Shown piece by piece: positions 1-11,045 of a stretch of DNA of 64,000 bases (position 1 is the first letter of the stretch; every line of letters starts with the position of its first letter). The position numbers and the translations under genes are program-made. Below the pieces are notes generated by a model that saw only the letters and a list, made by a program, of their open reading frames with translations, made no database searches and was not told the DNA's origin. The DNA is from Stercorarius parasiticus. Taxonomy: Eukaryota; Chordata; Aves; Charadriiformes; Stercorariidae. The stretch spans positions 189,078-253,077 of the forward strand of contig VWZL01003406.1 of the NCBI GenBank assembly GCA_013396915.1, written 5' to 3'.

Positions 1-772
1 AGAAAAACAAACTCCTGCACATGCATGGGAACAAATTTATGCACCAGTACAGGCTGCAAACTGGTTGAAAACAGCTGTTCCAAAAAGGACGTGGGGGTCC
101 TGGTAGACCAGTTGAACATCAGCTGAGACCCAAGTGCCCTTGTGGCACAGAAGGCCAAGAACCTCCTGGACTGTATTAGGAAGAACATTGCCAGAAGGTT
201 GAGGAAGATGATACTTCCTCTCTGCTCAGTCCTGGTGAGATACATCTGGTGTCTCAGTTTGGTCTCTCCAGTACAAGACAGGGACATACTGCAGTGGGTC
301 CAGCAAAGGGCCACAAAGATGATTAAGGGACTGGAGCATCTGTCATACAAGGAGAGGCTGAAAGTGCTGGGACTTTATCCTGAAAAAGAAATGGCTCAGG
401 GGAGATATTTTCAGTGTTTATAAATATCTGATGGGGGAAGTAAAGAAGAGGGAGCCAGACTTTTCTCCGTGGGACCCAATGACTAGACAAGACGGCACAA
501 ACTATAATACTGTTTAAAAGTATTATAGGAAATATAGAACAGGAAATTCTGTTTAAACACAAAAAAATCTTTTTTTTTTTTTTTACTGTGAGAGTGACAG
601 CAGTGCACAGGTTGCACAGAGAGCTTGTGGAGTTTCCTTCCTTGGCAATATTCAAAACCTGACCAGACACAACCCTAAGCATCCTGCTCTAGGTGACCCT
701 GCTTTGAGTGGGACTTTGGACTAGATCTTCAGAGGTGCCTGTCAGCCTCAACTGTTCTGTGATTCTGTGATA
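1..772 (+). mobile_element. CR1 LINE, 3' part of ORF2 plus 3' UTR, cut by window edge
   Basis: Non-LTR retrotransposon remnant of the avian CR1 type, running into the window from the left. Positions 142-423 read in one frame with CR1 ORF2 C-terminal features, including a block reading QQRATKMIKGLEHLSY followed by a degraded LGL...EKE segment. The frame then breaks, and the untranslated tail follows with the usual order: a T-rich run, the 'ACTGTGAGAGTGAC' region, then 'ACTAGATCTTCAGAGG'. It ends in two ATTCTGTG-type octamers near 755-772, the normal CR1 3' terminus. Internal stops and missing upstream RT domains make it inactive. The family is certain; the subfamily is not. Confidence 0.93.
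570..584 (+). repeat. poly(T) tract inside the CR1 tail
   Basis: An uninterrupted T run of about 15 bases lies within the CR1 3' region. Related CR1 copies have a shorter T run here, so this looks like slippage expansion after insertion. Confidence 0.8.
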
Positions 773-908
773 CAGTAGCAATGGTGATATACATAGGCTG
801 CCACATCTGTGAATCTATAGGTATGAATAGAATATATCTGAAAATAAACATGGTGAGAAATTGTCACATGGATTGTAGCAGTAATCTGTTTAAATTATTC
901 TTAGAGGT

Positions 909-939
909 GGGGGGAAAAGGGAAAGGGAAGGGCGAGGGG
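909..939 (+). other. Canonical G-quadruplex motif (five G runs)
   Basis: G runs at 909-914, 919-921, 925-927, 930-932 and 936-939 are separated by loops of 4, 3, 2 and 3 bases. This satisfies the G3+N1-7 rule with one spare run. Whether it folds in cells is unknown. Confidence 0.75.
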
Positions 940-1265
940 AAGAAAGAGAAACAGTTACAGGTTGTCATTGAACCAGACACAATCAGCAGTTTGAGTTTAT
1001 CAGGTGTCATGACAGCAATAAAAATTAAAGGTTATAATAGGCTATATTTTATCGCAGATATTTTCCCTTGTATAAGCTATGCTATGTAGAAGAGATGCTG
1101 ACTGCCAAAAAAAGATGCTGATTTCTCCCTTTGTCCTTCAGCATGCCTCTATTTTATGAATTTTCAGTTGTTGTGTCACCAGTCCCAAGGCTTCCCTTAT
1201 GCTCCTTATTACTATGCATAGTTCAAGGAAGATGCCAAAAAAACTCTCAGGGTTTTCTGTGAGGG

Positions 1266-1325
1266 AATATATATGTGTATGTACATCTATATGCATGTGT
1301 GCACACAGGCATGTATATATATATG
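1266..1325. repeat. Impure AT/TG dinucleotide microsatellite
   Basis: Alternating purine-pyrimidine sequence of mixed AT, GT and CA steps, ending in a pure ATATATATAT stretch. It is a typical decayed vertebrate microsatellite. Confidence 0.7.
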
Positions 1326-1494
1326 ACAAGTGTCATCCTAAATCTTATTAGTCAGTAGCTAGCTAAATTTCTACAAGATACAGACATATATTTTCACATA
1401 CAAAAATAAAAAAAAATCTATCGATAAAGATAATATATATTTATATAACATCTAACAGATTTCTGGATGTTTTCACCATCAGACTAAGCATCTG

Positions 1495-1890
1495 ATTCTT
1501 TTCTGAATCCCACAACTCTCCTCACGGTAGAAATACTTAATGACAGAAAGTTCCACAGGATAATTGCAACGTGTACGAAGTAGAGTTTTCCCTAATTTTA
1601 AATATATCCCTTCTGTCTTACTGAGCTATAGCCTGGTACTGTAAAAGAAAAGATACATGAAAACAGCCTTTTCCTTCTCCTTATCCTCTTGCAACCTCTA
1701 CCATATAGTCATTACTGAAGCTTCTCCCTGTCTCTTTTTCCATATATTTAACTTTTTAGTCTCTCTGTCATATTCTTATGGTATTTCATCATACAGCACT
1801 CATCGTCTTAATCTTTTTAGAGACAGAAAAATCAGAACTGAACATAGCATTCAAAACAACTGGGTAACATTATATGTTGCCATTGTACCC
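1495..1890 (-). mobile_element. Very old CR1/L3-like LINE remnant, antisense
   Basis: Read on the plus strand, this segment keeps the word order of the reverse complement of amniote CR1/L3-type elements. It has 'AGTTCCACAGGATAAT', later a C/T-rich 'TCTCTGTCATATTC' block, then 'AATCAGAACTGAACATAGCA', which corresponds to the usual 'ACCAGAACTGCACACAGTA' motif. Divergence is high and there is no usable frame. The ends are approximate and a repeat-masker alignment would set them. Confidence 0.45.
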
Positions 1891-3034
1891 CTTTTCTCAG
1901 GAACACTAGCAGGATATGAGTTTTGGATCACTGTTACACATTGTGTCAATATTCAATGATCTGCCCAGGTGGTTTTTATGCATAGATCCAGTTAGTGTTA
2001 AAGCTAGGAATTTCTATGAGCTGGGATCAGCAACTGTAAGCCTGCCACTGGCTTTAGAGTCACATCACATGCAACCAGCTCCCTGTGTACAGGCACTTCT
2101 AATTTAGCTTGGAAAGTAGAAACCTCATCAGAGTGACACTTGTCCTCCCTTTGTCCTTTGTATCTCTTATCTGTGAATTTGCAGTTATCATGCTAGCAAC
2201 TCCAAAGCTCCCCTTAAGCTCTTTACCTTGTTCAGACTTGGAGAAACTCACATAAAGCCATTTGATGCATGTCCACGGCTTTCCACCAGGTTCCTGAGCC
2301 TCCATTTTGTTGCTTGCACATCCTAGGAGCGCTCTGCTTGAATAGAGAAGCGCACACATATTTATGCTTAGAGGGTGCCTATGAGCACTCATAAGTTGGC
2401 TGAAATTGCACATCTTGGATCTGCATATGTGTTGCCTGCCTTATCATTAATGGACGAAGCCACAGTATTGATCAACACACAGGGAAATTAATGCTTTCAC
2501 ATTTCCAACAATCTAGGAAATCATCACATAATAATATATTCTCTCAGCAGTAAGTGGATGTTTGATGGAAAGCTACAAACAGAGACAGAAAATGTTGCAG
2601 GAATAGGAAACTAATTAAGTAAGGTCCATATGGATTACACTGTGAGCACAGTGGGATGCAGAGCAGAGGGACTGAGCACCATATGGAGTGTAGATGGGGA
2701 GCCCATCTGGGTGTTTTCTCTACGAAGGAAACCCACAGTGTTATTATACCCATTCTGATCTTCAAATTACAAACATCTTAAAAATGTTTGAATAATTTTT
2801 ATTTTTACTCTGATTCATTTATGGGTACACACAATACATGTCAGTTGGAAGTATGTGGTTTTCAGTTACAAAGAATAAATCTCTGTTACTGAGATTCACT
2901 AATGTAGGGTCAGATTTGAAAGTTCCCTGGCAGTCAGTAGCAAGAGACAGCAAAAAGCTGTACTGCCATGGGAGTGGAACAGCAAGAAAATGATATAAGG
3001 GCACAGTTATGCCCCTGGTTCTTTTTAAATTCCA

Positions 3035-3060
3035 GGGTCCGGGTGGGGGATTGGGGGGGG
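3035..3060 (+). other. Canonical G-quadruplex motif
   Basis: G runs at 3035-3037, 3041-3043, 3045-3049 and 3053-3060 have loops of 3, 1 and 3 bases. The short loops and long last run make this one of the two strongest quadruplex candidates in the window. Confidence 0.8.
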
Positions 3061-3186
3061 AATTAATCTGCAATTTTCCTCAACTTGTTACCATTTTTTA
3101 CTCTATTACTTTTCTAGTTCCAGTATTTCAGCTTGGTTTGTTGGAGTTAATTCTCCATTCAGCTGTGTAGTAAGGGGGAGAGGAAG

Positions 3187-3209
3187 ATTTGATGACTCGG
3201 TCATCAAAT
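3187..3209. repeat. Perfect 10-bp inverted repeat, 3-nt loop
   Basis: ATTTGATGAC at 3187-3196 is followed by TCG and the exact reverse complement at 3200-3209. It would form a tight hairpin in either strand. No function is indicated by the neighbours. Confidence 0.75.
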
Positions 3210-3299
3210 TCCCTGCAATGTCTCTCTTGGGTTGCCTGCCCAGAGGAATAATGAATCTCCTTACACCTGTTTACACAGGAGAAGCCACATTCTTTATCA

Positions 3300-3597
3300 A
3301 GGACTCTTTATCAGGGAGTGTAGTGATACGATGAGGGGCAACCATTGTAGACTGAAAGAAGGTAGATTTAGATTAGATATTAGGAAGACATTCTTTCCTG
3401 TGAGGGTGGTGAGACACTGGAAGAGGTTGCCCAGGGAAGTTGTGAAAGCCCCATCCCTAGAAGTGTTCAAGGCCAGGTTGGATGGGCTTTGATCAACCTG
3501 GTCTAGTGGGAGGTGTCCCTGCCCATGGCAGGGGGGTTGGAACTACATGATCTTTAAGGTCTTTTGCAACCCAAACCATTCTATCATTCTATGATAA
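3300..3597 (+). mobile_element. CR1 LINE 3' end, 5'-truncated
   Basis: It starts within the ORF2 C-terminus ('GGACTCTTTATCAGGGAGTG') and reads through a block encoding RLPREVVKAPSLEVFKARLD-like sequence (about 3418-3480). It ends with the 3' UTR 'GGTTGGAACTACATGATC' and two octamers 'CCATTCTATCATTCTATGATA'. It is fairly well preserved, so probably younger than the copy at window start. The 5' truncation is normal for CR1. The left end may lie a few tens of bases earlier because of a local 'CTTTATCA' duplication. Confidence 0.93.
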
Positions 3598-6583
3598 CCT
3601 TAGATAAAGAAGGGGAATCCTGTATCTCCAAAATCTGGAATGTACTTTTTGTACATAGAGGACATTTATTGTAAGCCCATTTCATTTTGCACTGCAGCAG
3701 AACCACATAATCAGTCACATGTCTCAGTTGAACTTTTAAAATCAGCATATCACACTCTCAAGCACTTACCTGATTGTGCAGAGCCTTATTTTCTCATTTG
3801 CTGCTTTTCTTATCGTGGAGCTGGATGTTTTTTCGATTATAAATAGATGTATTGCCCTTAGACAGTTCATTAATACAGGGTCTGAAAAACATGTATTTTC
3901 TCTTTCAGCCCAGAATGTATACAGCCTGTTTTAGAACATTCAGTGTTTTTAGCTTTATCTGTTTTTACATGCCCTATCCACTATAAAAAGGAACACAGAC
4001 ACTGAAACAACCTGGCAAGGATCATACTTATTTGATTCTATGGCTAACCAGAGAAACCTCTTTCTGTACCTGACTAGCTCACCTTCAAGGAATTAGTCAG
4101 TGATTGCTCAGACACCTGAAGACATGACAAAAAGAGATAAAGTGGTATTTGTGGAATTTTCACCACTAACAATACTTGTGTCTGATAGATACAGTGTGCT
4201 GAATTAAACACGTTTATCTTCATTCAGAATATATTAGGACCTTTCTTCATTTTCCCGTATAAGTCTGGTTTCTCTGCTTATGGATCAAAATATATGCAAA
4301 ACAATTCACTGCTTAAAAACAAAATCACCAAATGAAACTGTATTATCCAGCTACAAACCTTAGTTTGAAATTCAGATGACCAGACCAGTTTTTGCCAGCT
4401 CAAGGGCAACAAGAACTTTCTGTCTTGCGCTTGTCATTTCAGTGTGCTTGATAAATTGGACTGGACAGTAATAAGAAACTAAAGCCTTTGGAATCTGGCA
4501 CCATGATAACTTCAAATACGGTAGGAGAGGCAAGTAGTGGGCACTTTTGCAGACGTATCAGAAGGAAAAAAAACATCTAGGTTCAACACGACACCAATTG
4601 CATCAGTGTTGCTTTGTATAAACACAACTGCAAGAACAGTGATATGACTGCAAGCTTGAGGCATTATAACCAAAACACTTATTTTCGGTTCCATAGAAGA
4701 AATAATGAGTTTCTAAATGGTAAATAAATTTGTATTGAAATAAGAATATGGAGACCGTTCTTTTGTATAGATTTTCTGTACCAGAAAAGAGACATGAAGC
4801 AATTTAGGAGATGTATATGGGAATGTGCATGTTATTTTTATTCTGATACAAGAGTGACTGGAATACCACAGTAAATCATTTATAGATGCGTGAACCCATC
4901 GGAAACATCTGTCATTCTCCAAATGTGGAAAGAAAATTATTTTTAACGTCTCTAAGTATTGTGACTGGTTTTGAGAACACTTGGTACTCATGTTTTTTAG
5001 GCTTTCAGCAGGTTTCATTGGGCCAGGATGTCTCTCTCATCTGTGTCTTTATCCTCAAGAACTGATCTACCTAGGGTAAGTTTTTCCTTTATCAGTGTAG
5101 GTCTGATGTAGACCAGAGGCCTGCAGATTAGCCTGAATCCTTTGAAGTAACTGGAAATAAACTCTCACAGGATTTGCATCAAACACTAAGCATATCCTCC
5201 ATACTACTATTAATAAGCCCCAATGACATAGAACGCATTTATATGGTACTGTATTTGTACTTCAAGTTAAAATCTGCATGTTTTATATTCTCCTATAATT
5301 TTAATTTCAACCACATTATTTAATAATTTCTCATATAAAGTGTCTTTCCAGAAGGTCTCTTCCAGTTTTATTAGTTTTCTTTACCATTTGAAATGTCAGG
5401 TGGTTCCATCTTTTTCTATAATTTATTGTCATATATAAAATTTTATTTATGAATTTCCAAGAAAAAGTAGCAAATGTAGTTACCATACATCAGTATAGTA
5501 TTCCCAACTGGGTAACAAATATTTTCTATGAAAACATCCCATTCTTTGTTCTGTATGCTATTTTTTCTGCTACTTCAATCTAGTATTTTATGCTTGCTAT
5601 TGATTGTTCTATTTATTTCATATTCCCTGAGTCTGTCTGCCTGGTTGCTTTTTGATTCTGGAAACTACAAAATAAAGTTCACTCTTTAGCAAGTATAGCC
5701 AAACAAGAAATCAGCTGGAGCTGATTATATCAAATCTATGACTATGGAAAGCCAAGCCTATAAAGAAACTGGAGCACTGCCTTCAGAGCCAAAGCCAGAG
5801 GACAAGAAACATGCAAAACAGAGGGAACAGAAATTTTAAAATGTACAAGCTCTTTATCACTGACTATGAACAAAGATCCCTATCATAATTTGGAAAGTAG
5901 AAATGACTCAACTAAACTAAAAGAAAGTTCCATTTTCACTCTGGAAAAGAGTATATGCTCAGAAATATACCATGATTTAATAATTAATTTCAAAATTAAT
6001 AGGGATTGAATTTCTGGTGGACAAGCTCTGTAAGTATTGTTCCTCAGAATGACCTCTCTCAATGACAGACATTTTTTTCTGTCACTTTAAATAGTTATAG
6101 TAAGAGGGTTTTATTCACCTGTACTAATTATAAAATATCTATTAAAATCTGAGTACCAGACTGTATGCAATATTTCACTCTTGATTTTACCAGCGTTGCA
6201 GACAGATGGATAATGGCTTCTCAGTCCTACTCACTGTTAACATGTAAAAATGATATTAGCCCTTTTAGCCACAGCCCTGTATTGTGGTTTTCTTTCATTC
6301 ACTTCGCTTTATAGTTCCTAGAGTTTTCCTAGAGTTACAGCTTTCCTTATTCTAAACTCTTCAGCGATTCTTATTCTTAAATGCTTCACTTCGCATTTGT
6401 GCCTATTACAACTTTTTTTTTTTTTAAATGTGTCGAAGTGGGTCTACAGTGAGGCAACTTAACAGGATCCAGCTCATCTTCAAAGTATTATTTTCAAAAA
6501 TTAACACTGAAATTTCCTTGGTATTCCAAGAGTTTTTTGAAAAGACTATTAGGATGATAAATATAACTTCATTGAGTTAGGAA
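3598..6583. other. Unannotated AT-rich stretch
   Basis: No gene or transposon recognised. It includes a T13 run (6413-6425). A minus-strand segment at 3770-3881 has AG/GT borders and one open frame, but is too short to separate from chance. A similar short plus-strand segment ends at the donor-like CTAGG/GTAAGT near 5071. Confidence 0.5.
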
Positions 6584-7577
6584 GTCACAGAATCACAGAG
6601 TAGCAGGGTTTGGAAGGGACCTCTGGAGATCATCTAGTCCAATCCCCTTGCTAAAGCAGGTTCACCTAAAGCAGGTTGCACAGGATCATGTCCAGGTGGG
6701 TTTTGGGTATCTCCAGAGAAGGAGACTCCACAATCTCTCTGGGCTGCCTATTCCAGTGCTCTGTCATCTTCACGGTAAAGGAGTTTTTCCTCATGTTCAG
6801 ATGGAACTTCCTGTGTTCCAGTTTATGCCCATTGCCCCTTTTCCTGTTGCTGGGCACCACTGAAAAGAGCCTGACCCCATCCTCTTGACACCCGCCCTTT
6901 AGATATTTATAAGCATTGGTGAGATCCCCTCTCAGTCTNNNNNNNNNNNNNNNNNNNNNNNNNNNNNNNNNNNNNNNNNNNNNNNNNCTTGCCCTTGTTG
7001 AAATTCATTAGGTTCCTCTCCACCCAACTCTCTACACTGTCCAGGTCTCACAGAATGTCAGCACAGCCTTCTGCTGTGTCAGCCACTCCTCCCAGTTTTG
7101 TGTCATCGGCAAACTTGCTCAAGGTACACTCTGTCCCCTCATCCAGGTTGTTGATGAATATACTGAACAAGACTGGATCCAGTACTGACCCCTGGGGAAC
7201 ACCGCTATTTACAGGCCTCCAACTGGACTCTGCGCCGCTGATCACAAACCTCTGCCGTTCAGCCAGTTCTCAATCCACCTCACTGTCCACTCATTGAACC
7301 CACACTTCCTAAGCTTACCTGTGAGGTTGTTATGGGAGGCAGTGTCAAAAGCCTTGCTGAATTGGAGACAGACAACATCCACTCCTCTCCTCTCATCTAC
7401 CCAGCCAGTCAGGCCATCGCAGAAAGCTATTAGATTGGTCAAGGATGATTTCCACTTGGTGAATCCATGTTGACCACTCCCGATAACCTTCTTTTCCTCC
7501 ACACGCTTAGAGATGACATCCAGAATGAGCTGTTCCATCACCTTTCCAGGGATGGAGGTGAGGCTGACTCGCCTCAA
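6584..7577 (-). mobile_element. CR1 LINE with broken RT coding, interrupted by assembly gap
   Basis: Antisense CR1 whose 3' terminus lies at the left (CACAGAATCACAGAG = two ATTCTGTG octamers). From right to left, 7577-7242 encodes the RT palm start (VSLTSIPGKVMEQL, then GQHGFTKWKSSLTNLIAF). Motif A reads CLQFSKAFD, where CR1 normally has LDFSKAFD, so a catalytic Asp is replaced by Gln. A frameshift at about 7242-7245 moves to the second frame, 7245-7048, which has SGVPQGSVL (motif B) and FADDTKLGG (motif C, catalytic DD kept). After the N run, 6938-6666 encodes the ORF2 C-terminus. The element is inactive. The right boundary is approximate. Confidence 0.95.
6939..6987. other. Assembly gap (49 N)
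   Basis: A run of 49 N lies inside the antisense CR1 at 6584-7577. Flanking CR1 sequence on both sides belongs to the same element and orientation, but the part of ORF2 between them is missing. Confidence 0.99.
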
Positions 7578-8718
7578 GTAATGTCATTTTCTGAGGAGAA
7601 GGCCTGAAAGACCTGCACAATACTTCAATTCATCATCTCAAACTGCTTCCAATAACTTGTTTTCTGCTGGGCAGATGGCGTATGAGTCAGCTGTATTGTC
7701 CTTTCAGTTTTGAGCACTTGTGTTCCATGCACTACTGAGACAAAGAAAATAAGTTTTCAACCCCATTCCCCTCCCAGATACACAGTGTCTTTCTCCTTCC
7801 TCAGGGTGTATTCCTCCTGCTCTCTGTTATTCAAGTCTTCTGCATGTTGAGGAACTGGTTGTCTGGGTTTTGATTGTTTGTTTGAAGTTTCTTCCCCAAA
7901 TTTGCTTTTGTTTATTTAGCACAGATCTCATTTGTCTCTCTCCATGCACTGTTAGGTGTATTTACTGACAGAGCCAAATTAACCTTAACACGAATCTGAT
8001 CCTACCACCTGGAATAAACATCAGTTTGAATTTATGAAGACTTCACATCTTTTCATATTACTTTAAGAAAAAAGTTATTGTGGAATCTCTTTTGAAGGAA
8101 AGGATTTTGCTTAAAAGATTGAATACTAAGAACTTCTACTAAGACTACTTCAATCAAATCACAGAGATCTAAATGTGATTGCCATGAAAGCTTCTTTAGG
8201 GTAGACACAGCTTCAACACTGTAGCCATTCTCCCTAAAATAAGAATAATCATTAGTTACCTTCTAAAGTTGTTGCACTATTAAATCAATAATTACAAGTT
8301 AGACAAAGTATTCGTTAAATAACTGTTCTACAACAAACGTGATTTGTTTAAAATATATATGTCAAAATTGGAATGAATAGCAGTCTTTTCCTTCCTAGAC
8401 TAAATGCAACTTTCAGGCTTTTCTATCTGCACTTTCTTGAACTTCATAATGCTGGGTTATTTATGAAGTCAAAAACAGATAACTGAAGAAAAGAAGGGGA
8501 AAAAAAAAATCCACAAGAATGTGGACTTTGAAATTTGACTTGATTTCTTGGCTACCCTTCACCATCCACACACCAAAATGAAACTGAAGTATTTCACTTA
8601 AGGCCAGAAAACATGATATAATCCCAAATTACAGACTTTACATACATTCATTTTGATGACTTTGAAAAGAAGTTTGAACTTTACCTAAGGCGTTTCTACC
8701 AATTTCCACTTCAGCCGT

Positions 8719-8740
8719 CAAACAAACAAACAAACAAATA
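8719..8740 (+). repeat. (CAAA)n microsatellite
   Basis: Five near-perfect CAAA units followed by A-rich sequence and CCCCCCC. Confidence 0.8.
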
Positions 8741-10295
8741 AAAAAACAACAAACCCCCCCACCTCACTTACTATGTAACCCTACAAGCAACACAGAAAGC
8801 TAAAAATATACTTACTTTTTCCTAGCTTTTTCTTCCTTTCTTTCTAGTATTCTTTACAATGAAATTGTTCCAGCTGTGGTAAATATTGTTCAGGCCTGGA
8901 TCTGCAATACATTTTGCAGTTTGATATTCATAAGTATACGTTTCCTTCCAAGCTGAAGACGTTTATTGCAGTTTGACTGGCAGTTAGAGACACATTTTCT
9001 GGAAGAAATATACTATATGTTTAGCTTTCTTTCCCACTTTTCACTTTTGTTTGTAACTAGATTATATTCCTTTTTTATTTATGGGTTTTTTTCCAATTAT
9101 TTGTTCATCCTTAGACATACCTACCGCAAACTACCAGTCCAACTATTTCACTTATTTTCTTCGGATGAAAATGTGAATCAAATTCTGTATCTTTATTCCA
9201 ATAATTCAGTACTTCTTCAAACAGCATCAAAGCACTCTTTGATCAAATGGGAAATGATCAAAGACTAAGCTTGTTAGAAAAAAAAAAACCACAAAGTGGA
9301 GATTCTACTGCCTTTTTTCACTTTTATCTTAGCTCCTTGCTTTGATTATGTGTTTTATTGTACGAAGAAGGTTGATGATAGAATAAAGTAAAACAGAAAT
9401 TGAGGGCTACTGGAAGTATAAGTATTACTGAAGTGCTTGACTGTTTTGTGCTCTTGTTTTCAGTCCAACGCTAGCTTGTGGAACAAGAAGAGTTATACCT
9501 CATTGAGAACTCCATTCTCATGTACATACATAAGCTTCCACCTCAGGTTAAATAGGACTTTAAATTCAAATAGGATCTACCAGTATGAAAATAATGCCAG
9601 CTGCATGTTTCTGATTAACCTAGTAGTGCACTGGAGTACAAAGTACTCTGAGAGGCTGATGCAACTCTTTTATTCTACTAATCCAGTCCTCCTGTGTAGT
9701 GCTAACTCTATTTTTTCAATGTGACCGCTTGCCTTACCGCTAAGGTGACTTGAAATGTTAATTCAAATATAGATAGCTTGAGTTATCACTGCACCAGAAA
9801 CAAAGTGGGAAATTGATAACGAGTAAGAAGTTGGCGAGGGAAAGGGGGTGTTGTTATTTTCATTAATTTCTTAATATGTACCTGGTCCTGAATCAGGGCC
9901 CCATATTTTTCCTAAATATGCCTGAAATCAAAGTTTTCATCATATGAACTCTACACAATGCCTAAATGTATATGCTACAAGGAATGTTTTAGGAAGGCAT
10001 TAAAGGAATTCCTTTAAAATCATAATATCATCATATTTTTCAATTGTAGGAACTTACCTTTCAGGCTTTGTTTATGCTGTTTTAGATGCTTGCCATCTAT
10101 ATCTCTATGCTTGCTTACTATATCTTTTATTAATTAAACCACAAATACAGAAATTGAGGATGATTATATTTCAGGGATATGTGTCAAAACAAAGTGTTCA
10201 GACAAGCTCATTCACCTTCTGAAAATTAACTAAGAATAAGAAAATCGTTAAATTGTAAATTTTTGGAATGTTAATGAAATCTAAATTTTTTGAAC

Positions 10296-10300
10296 AAGTA
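10296..10300. repeat. Target-site duplication, left copy
   Basis: AAGTA immediately before the LTR's TG; identical to 11041-11045. Confidence 0.85.
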
Positions 10301-11040
10301 TGTCCTAGTTTGAGGTCAGAGCAAAACCAATTTTCTTTTCACTAATTTTACTTTTGAGTTAAGTCTCCTCTAACTGGCTGAAATCTCTGAAATTAATGGT
10401 GTTTTTCAGATAATGTCCACTTCTGGCAGCGATAATGTCTGATGTTTATAGTTAATACTAAGGAATGGTATGCAGAGAGGCTCCTGCTTATACTTATTGC
10501 TATAACAACCAAGGTCAACTAACTTTGTTGTGTGTCTTATTGGAGGGTCAGAATCAGAAAAGCATAGCGGGGTTGCACCTGCAGGGAGGAGCAGACAGGA
10601 TAGGTGACCCAAAACTGACCAACAGGGTATTCCATCCCATATGCATCATGCTCAGTATAAAGCTGAGCGGTCAAACGGTCAAGCTCTCTTCTTCAATGGC
10701 TGGTGTCCGAGGAGGACTCTGTTCTTCTTGCCTTTGATCCCAATCTGTGCATTCCTGAATCCAGTTCCTGTCTGCCAGAGTCCAGTCCCAGTGCCTGCTG
10801 GTGATGTGATTGTCATCCTGTGAGCTCGATATGGTTTCATATAAATTTATATATATTTCATTATTTTCTTATTAATATTATCTTTTCTTTTTATGGTTAG
10901 TATTTCCTTAAAGCTGTTTTAGGATTTTTTTCAATCCATAAGTCTCTCTCCCTCTGATTCTCTCTCTCCCTTTCCCTTCTGGGAAGGGAGAGGGACACAC
11001 TGTCATTCATTTAGTGGCCAGCCCAGCCTAAACTTTGACA
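10301..11040 (+). mobile_element. Solo LTR of an avian endogenous retrovirus, intact ends
   Basis: A 740-bp element starting TGTCCTAGTTTGAGG and ending TTTGACA (TG...CA termini). It is flanked by identical 5-bp direct repeats AAGTA at 10296-10300 and 11041-11045, the signature of retroviral integration. A TATAAA box lies at 10656-10661 in the expected place between U3 and R. It is followed by a GC-richer stretch, an AT-rich segment and a T/C-rich U5-like region with GGGAAGGGAGAGGG. No internal retroviral sequence flanks it, so it is a solo LTR left by LTR-LTR recombination. The 5' sequence and length resemble a widespread avian LTR group. The 5-bp duplication fits ERVL-type elements, but I do not assign a named family. 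Confidence 0.85.
10656..10661 (+). promoter_or_regulatory. TATA box of the solo LTR
   Basis: TATAAA in the context CTCAGTATAAAGCTGAG, 356 bp into the LTR. This is the usual place for the core promoter of retroviral LTRs. Present activity is unknown. Confidence 0.6.
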
Positions 11041-11045
11041 AAGTA
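11041..11045. repeat. Target-site duplication, right copy
   Basis: AAGTA immediately after the LTR's terminal CA; identical to 10296-10300. Confidence 0.85.

Larger units (their letters stand above)
773..1494. other. Unannotated stretch with G-rich tract and AT/TG microsatellite
   Basis: No gene or transposon recognised. It holds a purine-rich tract with five G runs (909-939), an impure alternating AT/TG/CA microsatellite (about 1266-1325) and short AT repeats near 1425-1447. The open frame at 781-1089 encodes low-complexity Gly/Lys from the purine tract and is not credible as a gene. Confidence 0.6.
1891..3299. other. Unannotated AT-rich stretch with G-quadruplex motif and hairpin
   Basis: No gene or transposon recognised. 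Short open frames on both strands (for example 2099-2413 minus) show no domain and are compatible with chance. Notable sites are the G-rich motif at 3035-3060 and the perfect hairpin at 3187-3209. Confidence 0.5.
7578..10300. other. Unannotated AT-rich stretch
   Basis: No gene or transposon recognised. Contains a (CAAA)5-type microsatellite followed by a C7 run (8719-8760). Open frames at 8966-9268 and 9437-9724 lack any domain and have AT-biased composition. Confidence 0.5.

Noticed and set aside
142..423. 93-codon frame as a host gene
   Set aside because: It is the C-terminal part of CR1 ORF2, followed by CR1 3' UTR and octamer tail.
3770..3881. 112-nt minus-strand segment with AG and GTAAGT borders and one open frame
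   Set aside because: The acceptor tract is weak, and a 36-codon open frame in one of three frames is likely by chance.
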